A stretch of 64,000 bases of DNA. Origin: Lustribacter sp965277075. Lineage in GTDB: Bacteria; Vulcanimicrobiota; Vulcanimicrobiia; Vulcanimicrobiales; Vulcanimicrobiaceae. Of the stretch, positions 49,572 through 59,139 are shown piece after piece. The stretch spans positions 3,720,001 through 3,784,000 of the forward strand of contig OZ255707.1 of assembly GCA_965277075.1 (NCBI GenBank). The letters are read 5' to 3'. The notes beneath the pieces were generated by a model. That model did not search any database, was not told the origin of the DNA, and saw only the letters and a list, made by a program, of their open reading frames with translations. The position numbers and the translations under genes were made by a program. Within the stretch, counting starts at the first letter, position 1. Each line of letters opens with the position of its first letter.

Positions 49572-50702
49572 ATGCTAAATAGCGCTCCGGCTCAGAAAAA
49601 CCGCATTGCTATGTACAATGGCAATAAGCTAAAGCTGGGGCTCTTCGCATCGAATTGTTCGTCAGGGCGTGCGGCAACCAAGGTCCCCGAGCGCTGGGAC
49701 GCATCATGGTCGAACAATCTTAAACTCGCGCGCGAGGCCGATGCTGCCGGCATTGATTTTTTCTTACCGATTGGGCGCTGGAAGGGCTATCCGGGCGAGA
49801 CGAACTTCGAAGGCTCGACGTTCGAGACGATCACGTGGGCCTGCGGACTCCTGGCAGCGACCAAAAATTTGACGGTTTTCGGCACGGTGCACGCGCCGCT
49901 CGTCCATCCGGTCTACGCAGCGAAGCAGATGGTGACCGCTGATCATATCGGCGAAGGCCGCTTCGGCCTTAACATCGTTTGCGGCTGGAACGAGGACGAG
50001 TTCGCAATGTTTGGCGTCGATCAGCTCTTACACGATGCGCGATACGATCAGGGCGATGAGTGGATCGCGGCGATCTCGATGATGTGGGAGCGAGACGAGC
50101 CATTCGATTTCGAGGGTAAGTATTTTCATCTCAAAGGCTTGCGCGCCGATCCGAAACCATACGGCGACACGCGCCCGCTAATCATGAACGCCGGCTCATC
50201 ACCGGCCGGCCAGGCATTCGGTCTGCGCCGGTGCGATTTTTTGTTCAGGCCGTTGCGTTCGATTGAACAAGGCACTCAAGATGTCGCCGACGCTCACGCT
50301 GCCGCACGGGCGGCGGACCGCGACATCGGATGTTTCACTGCGGGTTACGTCGTCTGTCGGCCGACGGCGCGCGAAGCCGAAGACTACGTTCGTTACTACG
50401 CTGACGAGCAAGGCGATTGGGCCGCTGTCGACTATCTCGTCGCGATGGGCGCTCGCAATTCAGTCTCGATGGATCCGGAGGCGTACCGGCAGTTGCGAAT
50501 TCGCTTTGCGGCCGGCCATGGCGGCTTCCCGTTAGTCGGCACACCCGACGACGTTGCCGGGGAATTGGCAAAGGTGTCGGCAGCCGGCTTTACCGGGATC
50601 GCGTTCTCGTTCGTCAACTATCTCGCCGAATTTCCCTATTTTCGCCAAGAAGTGTTGCCGCGTCTGGAGCGCCTCGGCATTCGGGAACCAGTCGCCGGTT
50701 AA
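49572..50702 (+). CDS. LLM-class flavin-dependent monooxygenase
   Basis: This 376-residue protein is a paralogue of 8785-9924 with the same blocks: KLGLFASNCSSGRAATKVPERW, FFLPIGRWKGYPG, GRFGLNIVCGWNEDEFAMFG, LIMNAGSSPAGQ and GTPDDVAGELAKVSAAGFTG. It is a predicted FMNH2-dependent oxygenase. ATG 49572 is used; a more internal ATG (MYNGNKLKLGLF) matches the homologous start of the paralogue. It lies upstream of the VOC gene on the same strand. Confidence 0.9.
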   Translation: MLNSAPAQKNRIAMYNGNKLKLGLFASNCSSGRAATKVPERWDASWSNNLKLAREADAAGIDFFLPIGRWKGYPGETNFEGSTFETITWACGLLAATKNLTVFGTVHAPLVHPVYAAKQMVTADHIGEGRFGLNIVCGWNEDEFAMFGVDQLLHDARYDQGDEWIAAISMMWERDEPFDFEGKYFHLKGLRADPKPYGDTRPLIMNAGSSPAGQAFGLRRCDFLFRPLRSIEQGTQDVADAHAAARAADRDIGCFTAGYVVCRPTAREAEDYVRYYADEQGDWAAVDYLVAMGARNSVSMDPEAYRQLRIRFAAGHGGFPLVGTPDDVAGELAKVSAAGFTGIAFSFVNYLAEFPYFRQEVLPRLERLGIREPVAG

Positions 50703-50800
50703 ACCACTGGCCATGCGTGATGCGGTGAAGCGGCTAATTATAGCGCAACGAAGAGGGCGAGAACGTCTGAACCCGAAGCGGAAACGGCGAGGGTTCTTTC

Positions 50801-51604
50801 ATGTTTGCGAAGCTCAACCACGTCGCGATCATATCTGATAATTACGCCGCACAGGGCGTTTTCTATCGAGCCCTATTCGATCTAAAATCCGGGTCTACCG
50901 CGCGAAGCGAAGCGCGTGCACTCGCGATCGGCGACGGCTACGTGGGTATGAACATAAACCCGCGCTCACCGGGGCGCCAAGCCGGTCTCGATCACTTCGG
51001 AATTCAAGTCGACGATGTCGATATTGTTCGCGAACGTGTTAATAAAAAATGGCCAAAAATAGAGATCGTGCAGCGCCCCGGGAATCGCCCGTATGCTGCT
51101 CTCGGAATCCATGATCCGAGCGGCAATTATTTCGATCTCTCGTGGAAGGGGCTCAAGACTCGCGGTGAAGTGTACGAAAAGCCGTCGTGGGAACAAGATC
51201 GCGTTATCTCACATTTTGCTTTGCGTGCGATCGAGCCGGAATTGCTCGTCGAGTTCTACTCTGAAGTGTTTGAACTTCCGATCAGGGAGAAAGACGGCGC
51301 GTACCATCTCTCAGACGGCCGGATCGAGTTTGTGATTTTACCTTGGCGTATCTCGGACTACAACGGTAGCGGAATTGAACGCCCGGCGCTCGATCATCTC
51401 GGATTCGAGGTCGAAAGCCTTGAACAATTCCAGAAAGAACTCAAGGGCCTTCAACGCAATCCTGACATGCGCCCAAAGATATTTGACTTGAGCGAGGAGA
51501 GCATGTTACGCAAGAAGCTGTTCGAGCGTAGCAGTCTTGGCGACTTTTACATGTCTGATCTCGACGGTGTCCTAATTGCTGTTCGGCAGAGGTCGGCTGC
51601 GTAG
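50801..51604 (+). CDS. Two-domain VOC (glyoxalase/extradiol dioxygenase-fold) protein
   Basis: In this 267-residue protein two VOC modules occupy residues about 1-125 (LNHVAIISDNYAAQGVFYRALF, GLDHFGIQVDDVD, GIHDPSGNYFDLSW) and about 135-265 (ISHFALRAIEPELLVEFYSEVF, ALDHLGFEVESL). Metal-ligand positions are partly retained (His in LNHVA, LDHFG and LDHLG). It might be an aromatic ring-cleavage or isomerase-like enzyme. It lies about 100 bases after the LLM gene. Confidence 0.8.
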   Translation: MFAKLNHVAIISDNYAAQGVFYRALFDLKSGSTARSEARALAIGDGYVGMNINPRSPGRQAGLDHFGIQVDDVDIVRERVNKKWPKIEIVQRPGNRPYAALGIHDPSGNYFDLSWKGLKTRGEVYEKPSWEQDRVISHFALRAIEPELLVEFYSEVFELPIREKDGAYHLSDGRIEFVILPWRISDYNGSGIERPALDHLGFEVESLEQFQKELKGLQRNPDMRPKIFDLSEESMLRKKLFERSSLGDFYMSDLDGVLIAVRQRSAA

Positions 51605-51654
51605 AGTCGAACGATCAGTCGTTCAGGCATAGAGGCTGAAGAGGTTAAGAGTAG

Positions 51655-51947
51655 CTACTTCGGCGTGGTTTTAACGCCGGCAAGGATAGGGATCGCATCA
51701 ACCGATTAAAAAGCGCTTCATGATTGATTTCCTCACCGGGGTTGCGACACGACGTCGACGAGAGCGGGCATACCGGACTTCACGACTTTTAGCGCGCGTG
51801 CGAGTGCCGGAGCGAGCTAGCTCGGCCGCGTGACTGCGGCCTCGGCATACACGCCGAATGATTGAGCAAGCTTGGAGAAGTCGATCGCGGGGTTATCAAT
51901 CAAGGTGCCGATCTTCGCATGTTCGGGTTGCCGTCCGCGGCGATCCG
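51655..51947 (-). pseudogene. Collapsed duplicate of the cytochrome c / TPP-enzyme gene pair
   Basis: Bases 51655-51947 match 59604-60228 closely. They cover the last about 14 codons of the cytochrome gene, then (after a deletion of about 330 bases) its first codons, and then the last about 70 codons of the Tat-exported TPP enzyme. Neither gene is functional here. The deletion junction falls at a short ACCG/TCCG similarity. The remaining bases 51605-51654 and 51948-52044 hold nothing recognisable. Confidence 0.85.
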
Positions 51948-52044
51948 GAGCGGTGCGCCCGGGCCATGAACGTCAGTGCCATTCCAAATACCCGTCGATA
52001 TTCGCTCGGCGCAAAATCGCACGCAAAATGCTGCGGCAAGATGA

Positions 52045-52950
52045 CTAGAAATCATTCTCATTCGACGAAGTCACGAAGTCCACGAAGTGGCGCAGCGCCG
52101 ATGACATATGCCGCTGCCTCGGATAAAAACCGAAAAATCCGGGAAACGTTGGACACCAATCCTGCAGAAATGCTATGAGTTCCCCGCTTTTGATAAACGG
52201 CGCAAGCCGGTGCTCGACCCAGAACGCGATGCCGATGCCTTGAACCGCCAGCGGTAACGCAAGGCTGCGATCGTTGATGGTGACGGGTCCGTTCACGGCA
52301 ACGGCGAGTCGATGTTCGTCTTTTTCAAATTCCCATTGATAGAGTCCGACGCTTCCCTGCTGGCGCCAATTGATGCAACGGTGGTTATGTAAATCGCTTG
52401 GATGCAAGGGGGTGCCATAAGCGGCAAGATAGCTGGGTGATGCGACGGGAATCTGCCGCAGACGCCGACCGATCGGAAACGCCGTCACCCCGTCTTGAAG
52501 AAACTCTCCTAAACGAACGCCCATATCGAAGTTGTTCGCGACGACATCGGTGATCGAATCGTCGACAGTAACGTCGAGCGTTATTTGCGGATACGCTTCG
52601 CTAAAGCGGAGCACGATCGGCTCGAGGAAATCGACGAAGGCGAGGCGGGGTGTCAACAAACGGACCGTGCCAACTGCGATGTCGCGAAGGTCGTTGAGAT
52701 CTGACACCATTGCGTCGAGCTCGTCGAGGACGGGAAGCAGCCGCGTCAAGAGACGATTACCGGCTTCGGTCACGGAAACGACCCGCGTCGTCCGGCTCAG
52801 GAGTTGTAAGCCCAGACGATTTTCTAACTCACGCACGGTCGCGCTGACCGACGATGAGGACATGCCAAGCCGTTGCGCTGCACGTAAAAAGCTGCGCTCG
52901 CGGGCGACCGCCGCGAACGCTCGTAGATCTGCAAAGTCGCTGCCGCGCAT
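52045..52950 (-). CDS. LysR-family transcriptional regulator
   Basis: This 301-residue protein's N-terminal winged HTH is FAAVARERSFLRAAQRLGMSSSSVSATVRELENRLG (in pieces). It is followed by TTRVVSVTEAGNRLL and the substrate-binding domain (LTPRLAFVDFLEPIVLRFSEAYPQI to GIGIAFWVEHRLAPFI). Similarity is to the CrgA/AaeR-like LysR group. It reads leftward toward the collapsed duplicate, so its regulatory target is more likely to the right or elsewhere. Confidence 0.9.
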   Translation of the reverse strand: MRGSDFADLRAFAAVARERSFLRAAQRLGMSSSSVSATVRELENRLGLQLLSRTTRVVSVTEAGNRLLTRLLPVLDELDAMVSDLNDLRDIAVGTVRLLTPRLAFVDFLEPIVLRFSEAYPQITLDVTVDDSITDVVANNFDMGVRLGEFLQDGVTAFPIGRRLRQIPVASPSYLAAYGTPLHPSDLHNHRCINWRQQGSVGLYQWEFEKDEHRLAVAVNGPVTINDRSLALPLAVQGIGIAFWVEHRLAPFIKSGELIAFLQDWCPTFPGFFGFYPRQRHMSSALRHFVDFVTSSNENDF

Positions 52951-53076
52951 CGAGTTGCGAGTCTCCTAATTATGACTGAGAACCGAACAAAGTGTTCGGC
53001 TTCTACGCCTTTATCGAGCAATCCTAAGTCGTTATACTAGGGGCCCGTCGAGGCGGGTAGGCTCGAGGAGACGATC

Positions 53077-53220
53077 ATGGCGAATGAGAGGAAGGTCTGG
53101 TTTACTACAGGCGTGTCACGCAAACTTGGTAGGAATGTCGCATACGCCGCAATCGCAAAGGGCGACATTGCAAGGCTTGCGACGGACTCGCGATGCATGG
53201 CGAGGCATACGCGCCGGTAG
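53077..53220 (+). pseudogene. N-terminal stub of a short-chain dehydrogenase
   Basis: After a GAGGAG site, ATG 53077 opens MANERKVWFTTGVSRKLGRN, the SDR start KVWFVTGASRGLGR with substitutions. It loses homology after about 35 residues and stops at 53220. Confidence 0.6.
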
Positions 53221-53254
53221 CGATTCCGTGCAATTGCATGATGCGCCGGAGGGC

Positions 53255-53580
53255 TGGCTCCTTAGCGGTAAGATCGCGGTTGTCACGGGTGCCGCCTACC
53301 TATGCGGCATCGAAGGCGCGGTCGCCGAACTAACCCGAGTCATCGCAGTCGAGTACGGTGACCGTGGTATCCGTGCCAATGCGGTCGCGCCGGGAATCGT
53401 CGAAACCGACGTCGTGGAGGGGGGTCGCCGACAACGGCCGAGAGATGCTTAAGAACTTCAGCGCTGAGCACCCACTGGGTCGGATGGCCAACCGCAGGAA
53501 ATAGCAGAAGTGATTGCGTTCCTCGCATCGCCTGCCTCAAGCTTCATGACGGGCGTGATTGTTATGGTCGATCGTGTATG
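53255..53580 (+). pseudogene. Decayed short-chain dehydrogenase with a large internal deletion
   Basis: The strand reads LSGKIAVVTGA at the start and joins directly to GAVAELTRVIAVEYGDRGIR and ANAVAPGIVETDV. It continues, after frame changes, with FSAEHPLGRM and EIAEVIAFLASPASSFMTGV. The middle third, including the active site, is missing. Confidence 0.75.
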
Positions 53581-53776
53581 GACCGCTCAATGAACGTGAG
53601 TGCGGACGCTGGCGAGTTGTTTGCGCGAGGCACAATAACGGTCTAGCGACCATCAGTCGGGCAATGGAATCCTTGCGCGGGCAACAATTCGCTTTGTACC
53701 TCAACATACTCAGCGCTGATAACGAACGAACGAAATACCGGCAATATGCCATAACGAACCATAGGAGTTTTCGAAC

Positions 53777-54568
53777 GTGAATGATCGCAACGATCGTCCC
53801 CTCGCCGTAGTAACTGGTGCCTCTTCGGGAATCGGTTTAGAACTCGCGATCGTATTAGCGAAGGAAGGTTACGATCTGGTACTTGCAGCGGACCGTCCTC
53901 TCGACAAAGCCGGCTCGGCAGTACAGATTGCGGGCGGTGCCGTCGTTATCTCCCTAGAGGTAGATTTATCGAAGGCAGAGGGCGTTGATCGGTTCTTTGC
54001 CGACGTTCAACGTCTTAGCCGTCCAGTCGAAATTCTGTGTGCGAATGCTGGCCACGGTCTAGGCGAAGCCTTCTTTGACGAAGACTTAGATGAAGCGATG
54101 GCCGTGCTGGAGACGAATGTGCTCGGCACAATGCGTCTCATCTGGCACATTGGGCGGGCGATGCGCGAACGCGGCAACGGGAAAATCTTGATCACCTCTT
54201 CAACAGCCTCGCTTACGCCCGGACCTTGGGCTGCCGTCTACTTCGCGTCAAAGGCCGCGTTGGAAAGTTTTGGCCAATCGCTACGTGTAGAAAATAAGGA
54301 GACTGGCGTCACGGTCACGCTATTGCTACCAGGCGCCACGGCCACCGAATTCTTCAAGAGGGCTCGCTCAACAAATACGAAGGGTGCAGCCGGTCCAATG
54401 GACGATGCGGCCGAAGTCGCGCGCACCGGTTACGACGCATTAATGGCGGGACAAAGCGACGTGATTTACGGCGAGCACAACCGAAAAGCTGCAGAAGAAG
54501 CCCGGTCCAAGTTTGAGGCCGAGAATGCGGAGTTACTTGGTCAGCTTCTGCGGCCAGGCTCGGCATAA
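53777..54568 (+). CDS. Short-chain dehydrogenase/reductase
   Basis: This intact 263-residue classical SDR has AVVTGASSGIGLELA, CANAGHGLG, the catalytic Ser in ILITSSTAS and YFASKAALESFG (YxxxK). The start is GTG 53777 after TAGGAG at good spacing. It stands alone between SDR remnants and the TetR gene. The substrate is unknown. Confidence 0.9.
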   Translation: MNDRNDRPLAVVTGASSGIGLELAIVLAKEGYDLVLAADRPLDKAGSAVQIAGGAVVISLEVDLSKAEGVDRFFADVQRLSRPVEILCANAGHGLGEAFFDEDLDEAMAVLETNVLGTMRLIWHIGRAMRERGNGKILITSSTASLTPGPWAAVYFASKAALESFGQSLRVENKETGVTVTLLLPGATATEFFKRARSTNTKGAAGPMDDAAEVARTGYDALMAGQSDVIYGEHNRKAAEEARSKFEAENAELLGQLLRPGSA

Positions 54569-54709
54569 CAGCAAGTAATCGTGACGAACCTACCGCTACA
54601 ATGTTATTCAGTACACCGAGCGGCCGGAAGAGCGCCTCGTCGTCTATCGAGCTGCTTGGCAGCTTTTCGGGAGAACAAACGAGATTCAAGAGGCGAAACA
54701 GCACGGCGA

Positions 54710-55438
54710 TTAGTCGCCGCTAGAGATCCGGTCGAGCAACTCCTCAAGCAAGTGCATCTCGCCGCTAGTGAGAACGGAGGTCTGGTTTAGCGAGGCACGG
54801 AGCGTGGCGGCGACTCCGCTCGGTCCCGAATTTGCAAACATGATCGCCTTGCCGGTGATAGCGGCTACGACCGCCTCGCGTGCCGTCTCGGACAATCCTA
54901 GATCGCGCCGCTCCTCCCGTTCGCTCAGCAGCGTGAGGACCGTGCCGACACACGCGGACTGCAGCAGAGCGATGGCACGCCTCTCGCTTATCCGCAGACG
55001 TCCCGCCAGCGCAATGGCCCTTATCCGTTGCCGCAGAACGTCCATCCCCGCCGCGACCGCGGGCGAGAGTGGGCGCGAATGCGGATCGCCACTCATAATC
55101 GCGAACAAACCCGGATGGGCCAGGCCGAACTCGATGTGGATGTCCCAGCCGTCGCGCAGGTCCTGTACCGGGTCTGGATGGGGCTCGCGCGCGGTTTTCT
55201 CAGCGATGTACGCGGCGAGACCGTGCTCTGCGACCGCGTCGAGAAGCCCCCGCTTATCACCAAAGAGGCGGTAGATCGTGGGGGCCTGCACGTCGGCAGC
55301 GGCAGCGACCGCTCGTGTGGTCGCAGCATCACGGCCGCCGGATGCAATCAACCCGGAGGCGGCCATGACGATACGCGTACGGACGTCGGCCGCATGTGTG
55401 GCATCGTCGGTTATCGCCTCCGCCTCATTTCTCGTCAC
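54710..55438 (-). CDS. TetR/AcrR-family transcriptional regulator
   Basis: This 242-residue protein's HTH is RIVMAASGLIASGGRDAATTRAVAAAADVQAPTIYRLFGDKRGLLDAVAE (in pieces). A TetR_C-like ligand domain follows. It is divergent from the NmrA-like reductase with about 107 bases between them, containing a perfect AAACCGGTTT palindrome. Likely regulator of that reductase. Confidence 0.88.
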   Translation of the reverse strand: MTRNEAEAITDDATHAADVRTRIVMAASGLIASGGRDAATTRAVAAAADVQAPTIYRLFGDKRGLLDAVAEHGLAAYIAEKTAREPHPDPVQDLRDGWDIHIEFGLAHPGLFAIMSGDPHSRPLSPAVAAGMDVLRQRIRAIALAGRLRISERRAIALLQSACVGTVLTLLSEREERRDLGLSETAREAVVAAITGKAIMFANSGPSGVAATLRASLNQTSVLTSGEMHLLEELLDRISSGD

Positions 55439-55488
55439 GAATTTCGCGGGGTCCTTTCCAGGGATATCAAGTAGATGTTAGCAATGAT

Positions 55489-55498
55489 AAACCGGTTT
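55489..55498. promoter_or_regulatory. Candidate TetR operator
   Basis: AAACCGGTTT is a perfect 10-bp palindrome between the divergent TetR gene and the NmrA-like reductase. Flanking TTAGC (55479-55483) and GCTAA to its right extend the symmetry imperfectly. Confidence 0.45.
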
Positions 55499-55545
55499 GA
55501 AATAGCGCTAATGCGCCGCCGAAATCGTTTCGCAGGGAGTCGCCC

Positions 55546-56412
55546 ATGATCATCGTCACCGGAGCGACGGGCCAACTCGGACGGGAAATCGTCGAGAAGC
55601 TTGTCGATCGTGTTCCCGTGAACCAAGTGGGCGTTAGCGTCCGCGATCCGGAGAAGGCCGCAGATCTGAAGGCGCTCGGCGTCCGCGTCCGTCAAGGAGA
55701 CTTCGACCATCCAGAAGGCTTGCAGCACGCATTCGAGGGTGCGACGCAGGTGCTGATCGTCTCGTCCAATGCGCGCTCAAGTGGAGGCGACCCCCTTGCT
55801 CAACACCGCTCGGCGATCGAGGCGGCGCGCACTGCCGGCGCAAAGCGAATCGTCTACACCAGCCACATGGCCGCAAGTGACTCCTCGGCATTCCCGCCGA
55901 TGCTTGACCATTACGCGACCGAAGAAATGCTTCGTCAATCCGGGTTAACGTGGACCGCGTTGCGCAACGGCTTTTACGCGTCAACCGCGATCTCTCTGAT
56001 GGGCGACGCACGCAAAACAGGAGTGATCGAGGCGCCGCCGGATGGTAAAGTCGCTTGGACGGCGCACGCCGACCTCGCTGATGCCGCCGCAATCATCCTC
56101 GCGAATGAGGGCCGGTACGACGGGCCCACACCGCCGCTCACGGCATCGCTGACACTCGACCTCGCCGACCTCGCCGGGATCGCGTCGGTGCTGCTGGGCC
56201 GTCCAGTTCGTCGACAGACGATAACGGATGAGGAGCTACGGGCGCAACTGACCGCGCGTGGAATGGCCGGACGCGCCGCGGACACGATGGTCGGCCTTTA
56301 TATTGCGAGCCGAAACGGCGAATTTGCACCCGCCGATCCAACGCTCGAGCAGCTGTTAGGTCATCCTCCGATTAGCATGCAAGACCTGATCGCGGATACT
56401 GCCGGCCCCTGA
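55546..56412 (+). CDS. NmrA/QorB-like NAD(P)H-binding reductase
   Basis: This 288-residue atypical SDR begins MIIVTGATGQLGREIVEKL (TGxxGxxG) and has VSVRDPEKAADLKALGVRVRQGDF, IVYTSHMAASDSS and an NAD(P)-dependent quinone oxidoreductase 2 (QorB)-like C-terminal half. A CAGGGAG ribosome-binding site precedes ATG 55546. It is divergent from the TetR regulator. Probable quinone or aldehyde reductase in a stress response. Confidence 0.88.
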   Translation: MIIVTGATGQLGREIVEKLVDRVPVNQVGVSVRDPEKAADLKALGVRVRQGDFDHPEGLQHAFEGATQVLIVSSNARSSGGDPLAQHRSAIEAARTAGAKRIVYTSHMAASDSSAFPPMLDHYATEEMLRQSGLTWTALRNGFYASTAISLMGDARKTGVIEAPPDGKVAWTAHADLADAAAIILANEGRYDGPTPPLTASLTLDLADLAGIASVLLGRPVRRQTITDEELRAQLTARGMAGRAADTMVGLYIASRNGEFAPADPTLEQLLGHPPISMQDLIADTAGP

Positions 56413-56619
56413 CGAGGTCAGAAGCTTACGGACAGCGTTTGCTGAAACTGGAACAGTCGTATATCTTCCTCACGACAGCACGGCTGTGCTGCGAACCCTC
56501 GGTATATGCGAAACCTGATCGCAGAGAAGGTTCGCAGTTGACGACGCTCAGAGAAATAGTACCAGCTGTGTGGATGCTCTTAAAATCGTGCCGAAGGTCC
56601 GGCAGCGCTGTCTGCTTCG

Positions 56620-57270
56620 GTGCTACTGTCAGAAAACACGGTTGAGCAATTGAAGACGTCATCAACACCTCGACGATCTGCCGTAAAAAAACGCGAGGGA
56701 CGCGCGCATGTCGCCGGCGCGTCGGGCGTGACGAAGAGTGATCTCGATTCATTCCTTCGGCTAAGCAGCTTCCCTCAAGAGTATTTCGATGATCTGTCTG
56801 AAGAAGCGCCGGGTGGCGATCTCAATGCGGTCAAGGTTTTTCTTGCGTTGCGAGGCGCCGCACGTCGGATCGAAAACGCCGTTGGACTGTGGCTGGATCG
56901 ACGCGAGCTTACGATGTCCAAGCTCGACGTGCTTCATTTACTCCGCTCGTTTCCCGGCATGACGGTCACGCAGATGAGCGAGTTTTTGCGTATGACACAG
57001 CCCAACATGACATATGTCGTGAACGGGCTTGAGCGCGACGGATTCGTGCTTCGCGCCGCGTCGCCCTCTAATCGACGCACCACGATTGTCCGATTAACGA
57101 AGGCCGGGGAAGCCCTTGTTTCCGACATCACGCCGCGGCATATTCGCGCCGTCACGAAAGCGGTCGCGCGCCTCAGCGCCGCCGATCGGAACCAACTCAT
57201 GCGGCTCCTGGCTATCCTTGCCGACGACTTCGAGGCGGTAAAATTCGAAGAGAACTCCTCGATCGCTTGA
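56620..57270 (+). CDS. MarR-family transcriptional regulator
   Basis: The protein has up to 216 residues. The winged-helix region is LDVLHLLRSFPGMTVTQMSEFLRMTQPNMTYVVNGLERDGFVLR (in pieces), with wing ASPSNRRTTIVRLTKAGEALV. The first about 50 residues are low in homology and contain several GTG/TTG codons, so the true start is uncertain. A decayed MFS transporter gene follows, in the usual marR-emrB order. Confidence 0.85.
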   Translation: MLLSENTVEQLKTSSTPRRSAVKKREGRAHVAGASGVTKSDLDSFLRLSSFPQEYFDDLSEEAPGGDLNAVKVFLALRGAARRIENAVGLWLDRRELTMSKLDVLHLLRSFPGMTVTQMSEFLRMTQPNMTYVVNGLERDGFVLRAASPSNRRTTIVRLTKAGEALVSDITPRHIRAVTKAVARLSAADRNQLMRLLAILADDFEAVKFEENSSIA

Positions 57271-57331
57271 CAGAAGGTCCGCCCTACGGTATTTTCATAA
57301 AGCTTTATGTAATAGAGCTTATGGGTGGCTG

Positions 57332-57448
57332 ATGGAGTTCGATACGGTCAAGTACGGCTGACGCCGTTGGGTCATTGCCGTCGGGATTGCCATAGCGCCA
57401 ATGCTCGAAACCATTGATCGCACGATCGTGAACGTTGCCCTTCGTTGT
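57332..57448 (+). pseudogene. N-terminal remnant of an EmrB/QacA-type MFS drug transporter
   Basis: ATG 57332 reads MEFDTVKYG, a stop codon, then RRWVIAVGIAIAPMLETIDRTIVNVAL. This is the first transmembrane helix of DHA2 transporters (LETIDSTIVNVALP). Nothing of the remaining 13 helices follows. Bases 57449-57678 hold frames such as ALERIDAFLVENADRV without assignment. Confidence 0.7.
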
Positions 57449-57678
57449 CTTCGCTCGCCGCGCGCAGGCGCTGGAACGAATCGATGCGTTCCTCGTCGAG
57501 AACGCTGATCGCGTCCCGCGGCCCGTCTATGTGCTGCAGAGTGCATCGGCGCTGATTTCCTGACGAATTCGATGTGTCAACTCGTGCCGCGTCACGATAA
57601 GGGATCGTCGAGCGTCTTGCTTGTTGCGCCGTAACCACAACCAGCTTCTTTATTACCACGAGCTTATGAGGAAATTTC

Positions 57679-58023
57679 ATGTCGGAACGAATGCAAACCA
57701 CGATCAATCACTTCAAGACCGGGGTCATCTCCATGGGGCGAGCTGCCGCTCAACACAGTATTGATTCGTGGCAGTCCGAACTCAAGGACTATGAAGGCGC
57801 CGTCTTCGCCACGATCGTGTCCGATCTCGGGCGACTCCGTTCGGAGTTGGAGAAAGACGATATCGATGGCAACAAGATTGCGAAATTGCTAACGAAGCTT
57901 GGAAAAGAGACGACGCGTGCTGCGTCCTTAGCAAGCGATAAGCATAGCCTCGTCGCGCAGCTAGGCGCAGAGCTCGAAAAGGCGGCCTCGAAGCTTGAGA
58001 AAGAAGCCGCGAAGCCGTCGTGA
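57679..58023 (+). CDS. Small helical hypothetical protein
   Basis: The 114-residue protein is almost entirely alpha-helical in appearance, with heptad-like spacing in SDLGRLRSELEKDDIDGNKIAKLLTKLGKE and AELEKAASKLEKEAA (in pieces). No signal or membrane segment. A GAGG-like element precedes ATG 57679. The family is not recognised; a coiled-coil oligomer is plausible. Confidence 0.55.
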   Translation: MSERMQTTINHFKTGVISMGRAAAQHSIDSWQSELKDYEGAVFATIVSDLGRLRSELEKDDIDGNKIAKLLTKLGKETTRAASLASDKHSLVAQLGAELEKAASKLEKEAAKPS

Positions 58024-58101
58024 GGGCGGCAAGCAGGCGCGGTTTACCGGCTAGAACGCTGTCGAGCCGCGCCGTGTCGGCACCATTCGTCGGAGCAGAT
58101 C

Positions 58102-59010
58102 ATGGTCGAGAGTGAAGACATCGTGTTGAGGGCTGCCAGGGACTTTTCGCTCACGGCAAGTGCCTCCGTAGCTGCTGCAGCATCGTTCGTCACTGGCTTC
58201 GTGAGCGACGGAACGAGGGACGTCCTCGATCTTGCATTCCCGCTCGAAGGCAGGTGGAATACCGTAGGTGCCCGTGTGTGTCAGAGTGGGGGCGGGATAC
58301 ATGTGCGGATCATCGCCAATCCAGATCATGAAAGCGCCGAACATATCCGTACGGAAATTGAACGGATTCTCTCGCTCGATATCGACGGTGCTGGGTTCCT
58401 CGATGTCGCCGCCCGCGACAACGTTATCGCTAGGCTCCAGCGACACCATCCGGGGGTGCGTCCGGTATTGCTTAGCAGTCCCTACGAGGTTGCTGCGCGG
58501 GCGATTATTGGTCATCGGCTTTTCGCGAAACAAGCCGCCGCAGTTACCGCTCGCATAGCCGAAGAGTACGGGATACATGTCGATTTCGGTAGTCACGTTG
58601 TTCATGCGTTTCCGGCCCCGGACCGGCTAGCGGAATTACCGCTTGTGAAGGGTCTAGCCGCACATAAGGTTGATCAGCTCCGAACGCTCGGAGCGACGGT
58701 AATCGACGGCAGATTCGCCAGTAATCGACTTCGCGCGATGGATTTCGACCAGGCCTTGGCACATCTGCAGCAGTTGCCGGGAATCGGCCCGTTTTCTGCC
58801 GAGTTGATCATGATTCGTGGAGTCGGAGATGCAGACGTGTTCCCACGGACCGAGAAGAGTCTCCATCGGAATATGGCCGCCGCGTACAAGCTTGGCGGCG
58901 AGCCGAACATCGATGCGCTCGAGCAGATTGCCAATAAATGGCGCCCGTACCGCAGCTGGGCAGGCTTGCTGTTGCGCAATTTTTGGAACGACGAGGCGAG
59001 GGATGAATGA
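58102..59010 (+). CDS. DNA-3-methyladenine glycosylase II (AlkA-like, HhH-GPD)
   Basis: This 302-residue protein excises alkylated bases in base-excision repair. The HhH-GPD core shows SSPYEVAARAIIGHRLFAKQAAAVTARI, then the hairpin LQQLPGIGPFSAELIMIRGVG and the catalytic Asp in DADVFP. The N-terminal AlkA_N-like region spans about residues 1-100. ATG 58102 gives normal family length. It stands alone and is followed by a broken TfoX-like gene. Confidence 0.9.
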   Translation: MVESEDIVLRAARDFSLTASASVAAAASFVTGFVSDGTRDVLDLAFPLEGRWNTVGARVCQSGGGIHVRIIANPDHESAEHIRTEIERILSLDIDGAGFLDVAARDNVIARLQRHHPGVRPVLLSSPYEVAARAIIGHRLFAKQAAAVTARIAEEYGIHVDFGSHVVHAFPAPDRLAELPLVKGLAAHKVDQLRTLGATVIDGRFASNRLRAMDFDQALAHLQQLPGIGPFSAELIMIRGVGDADVFPRTEKSLHRNMAAAYKLGGEPNIDALEQIANKWRPYRSWAGLLLRNFWNDEARDE

Positions 59011-59139
59011 TTACGCCAACTTGACGAACTGTCGCGGCAGTCTGCTCAACATTGAGGGCCTCATTATTTTTAGTATTATAGTAACGAAGTTCCGAGCGCG
59101 CTCTCCATACGTTCAGTCGAATGCGCGTGGAGACTCGTT

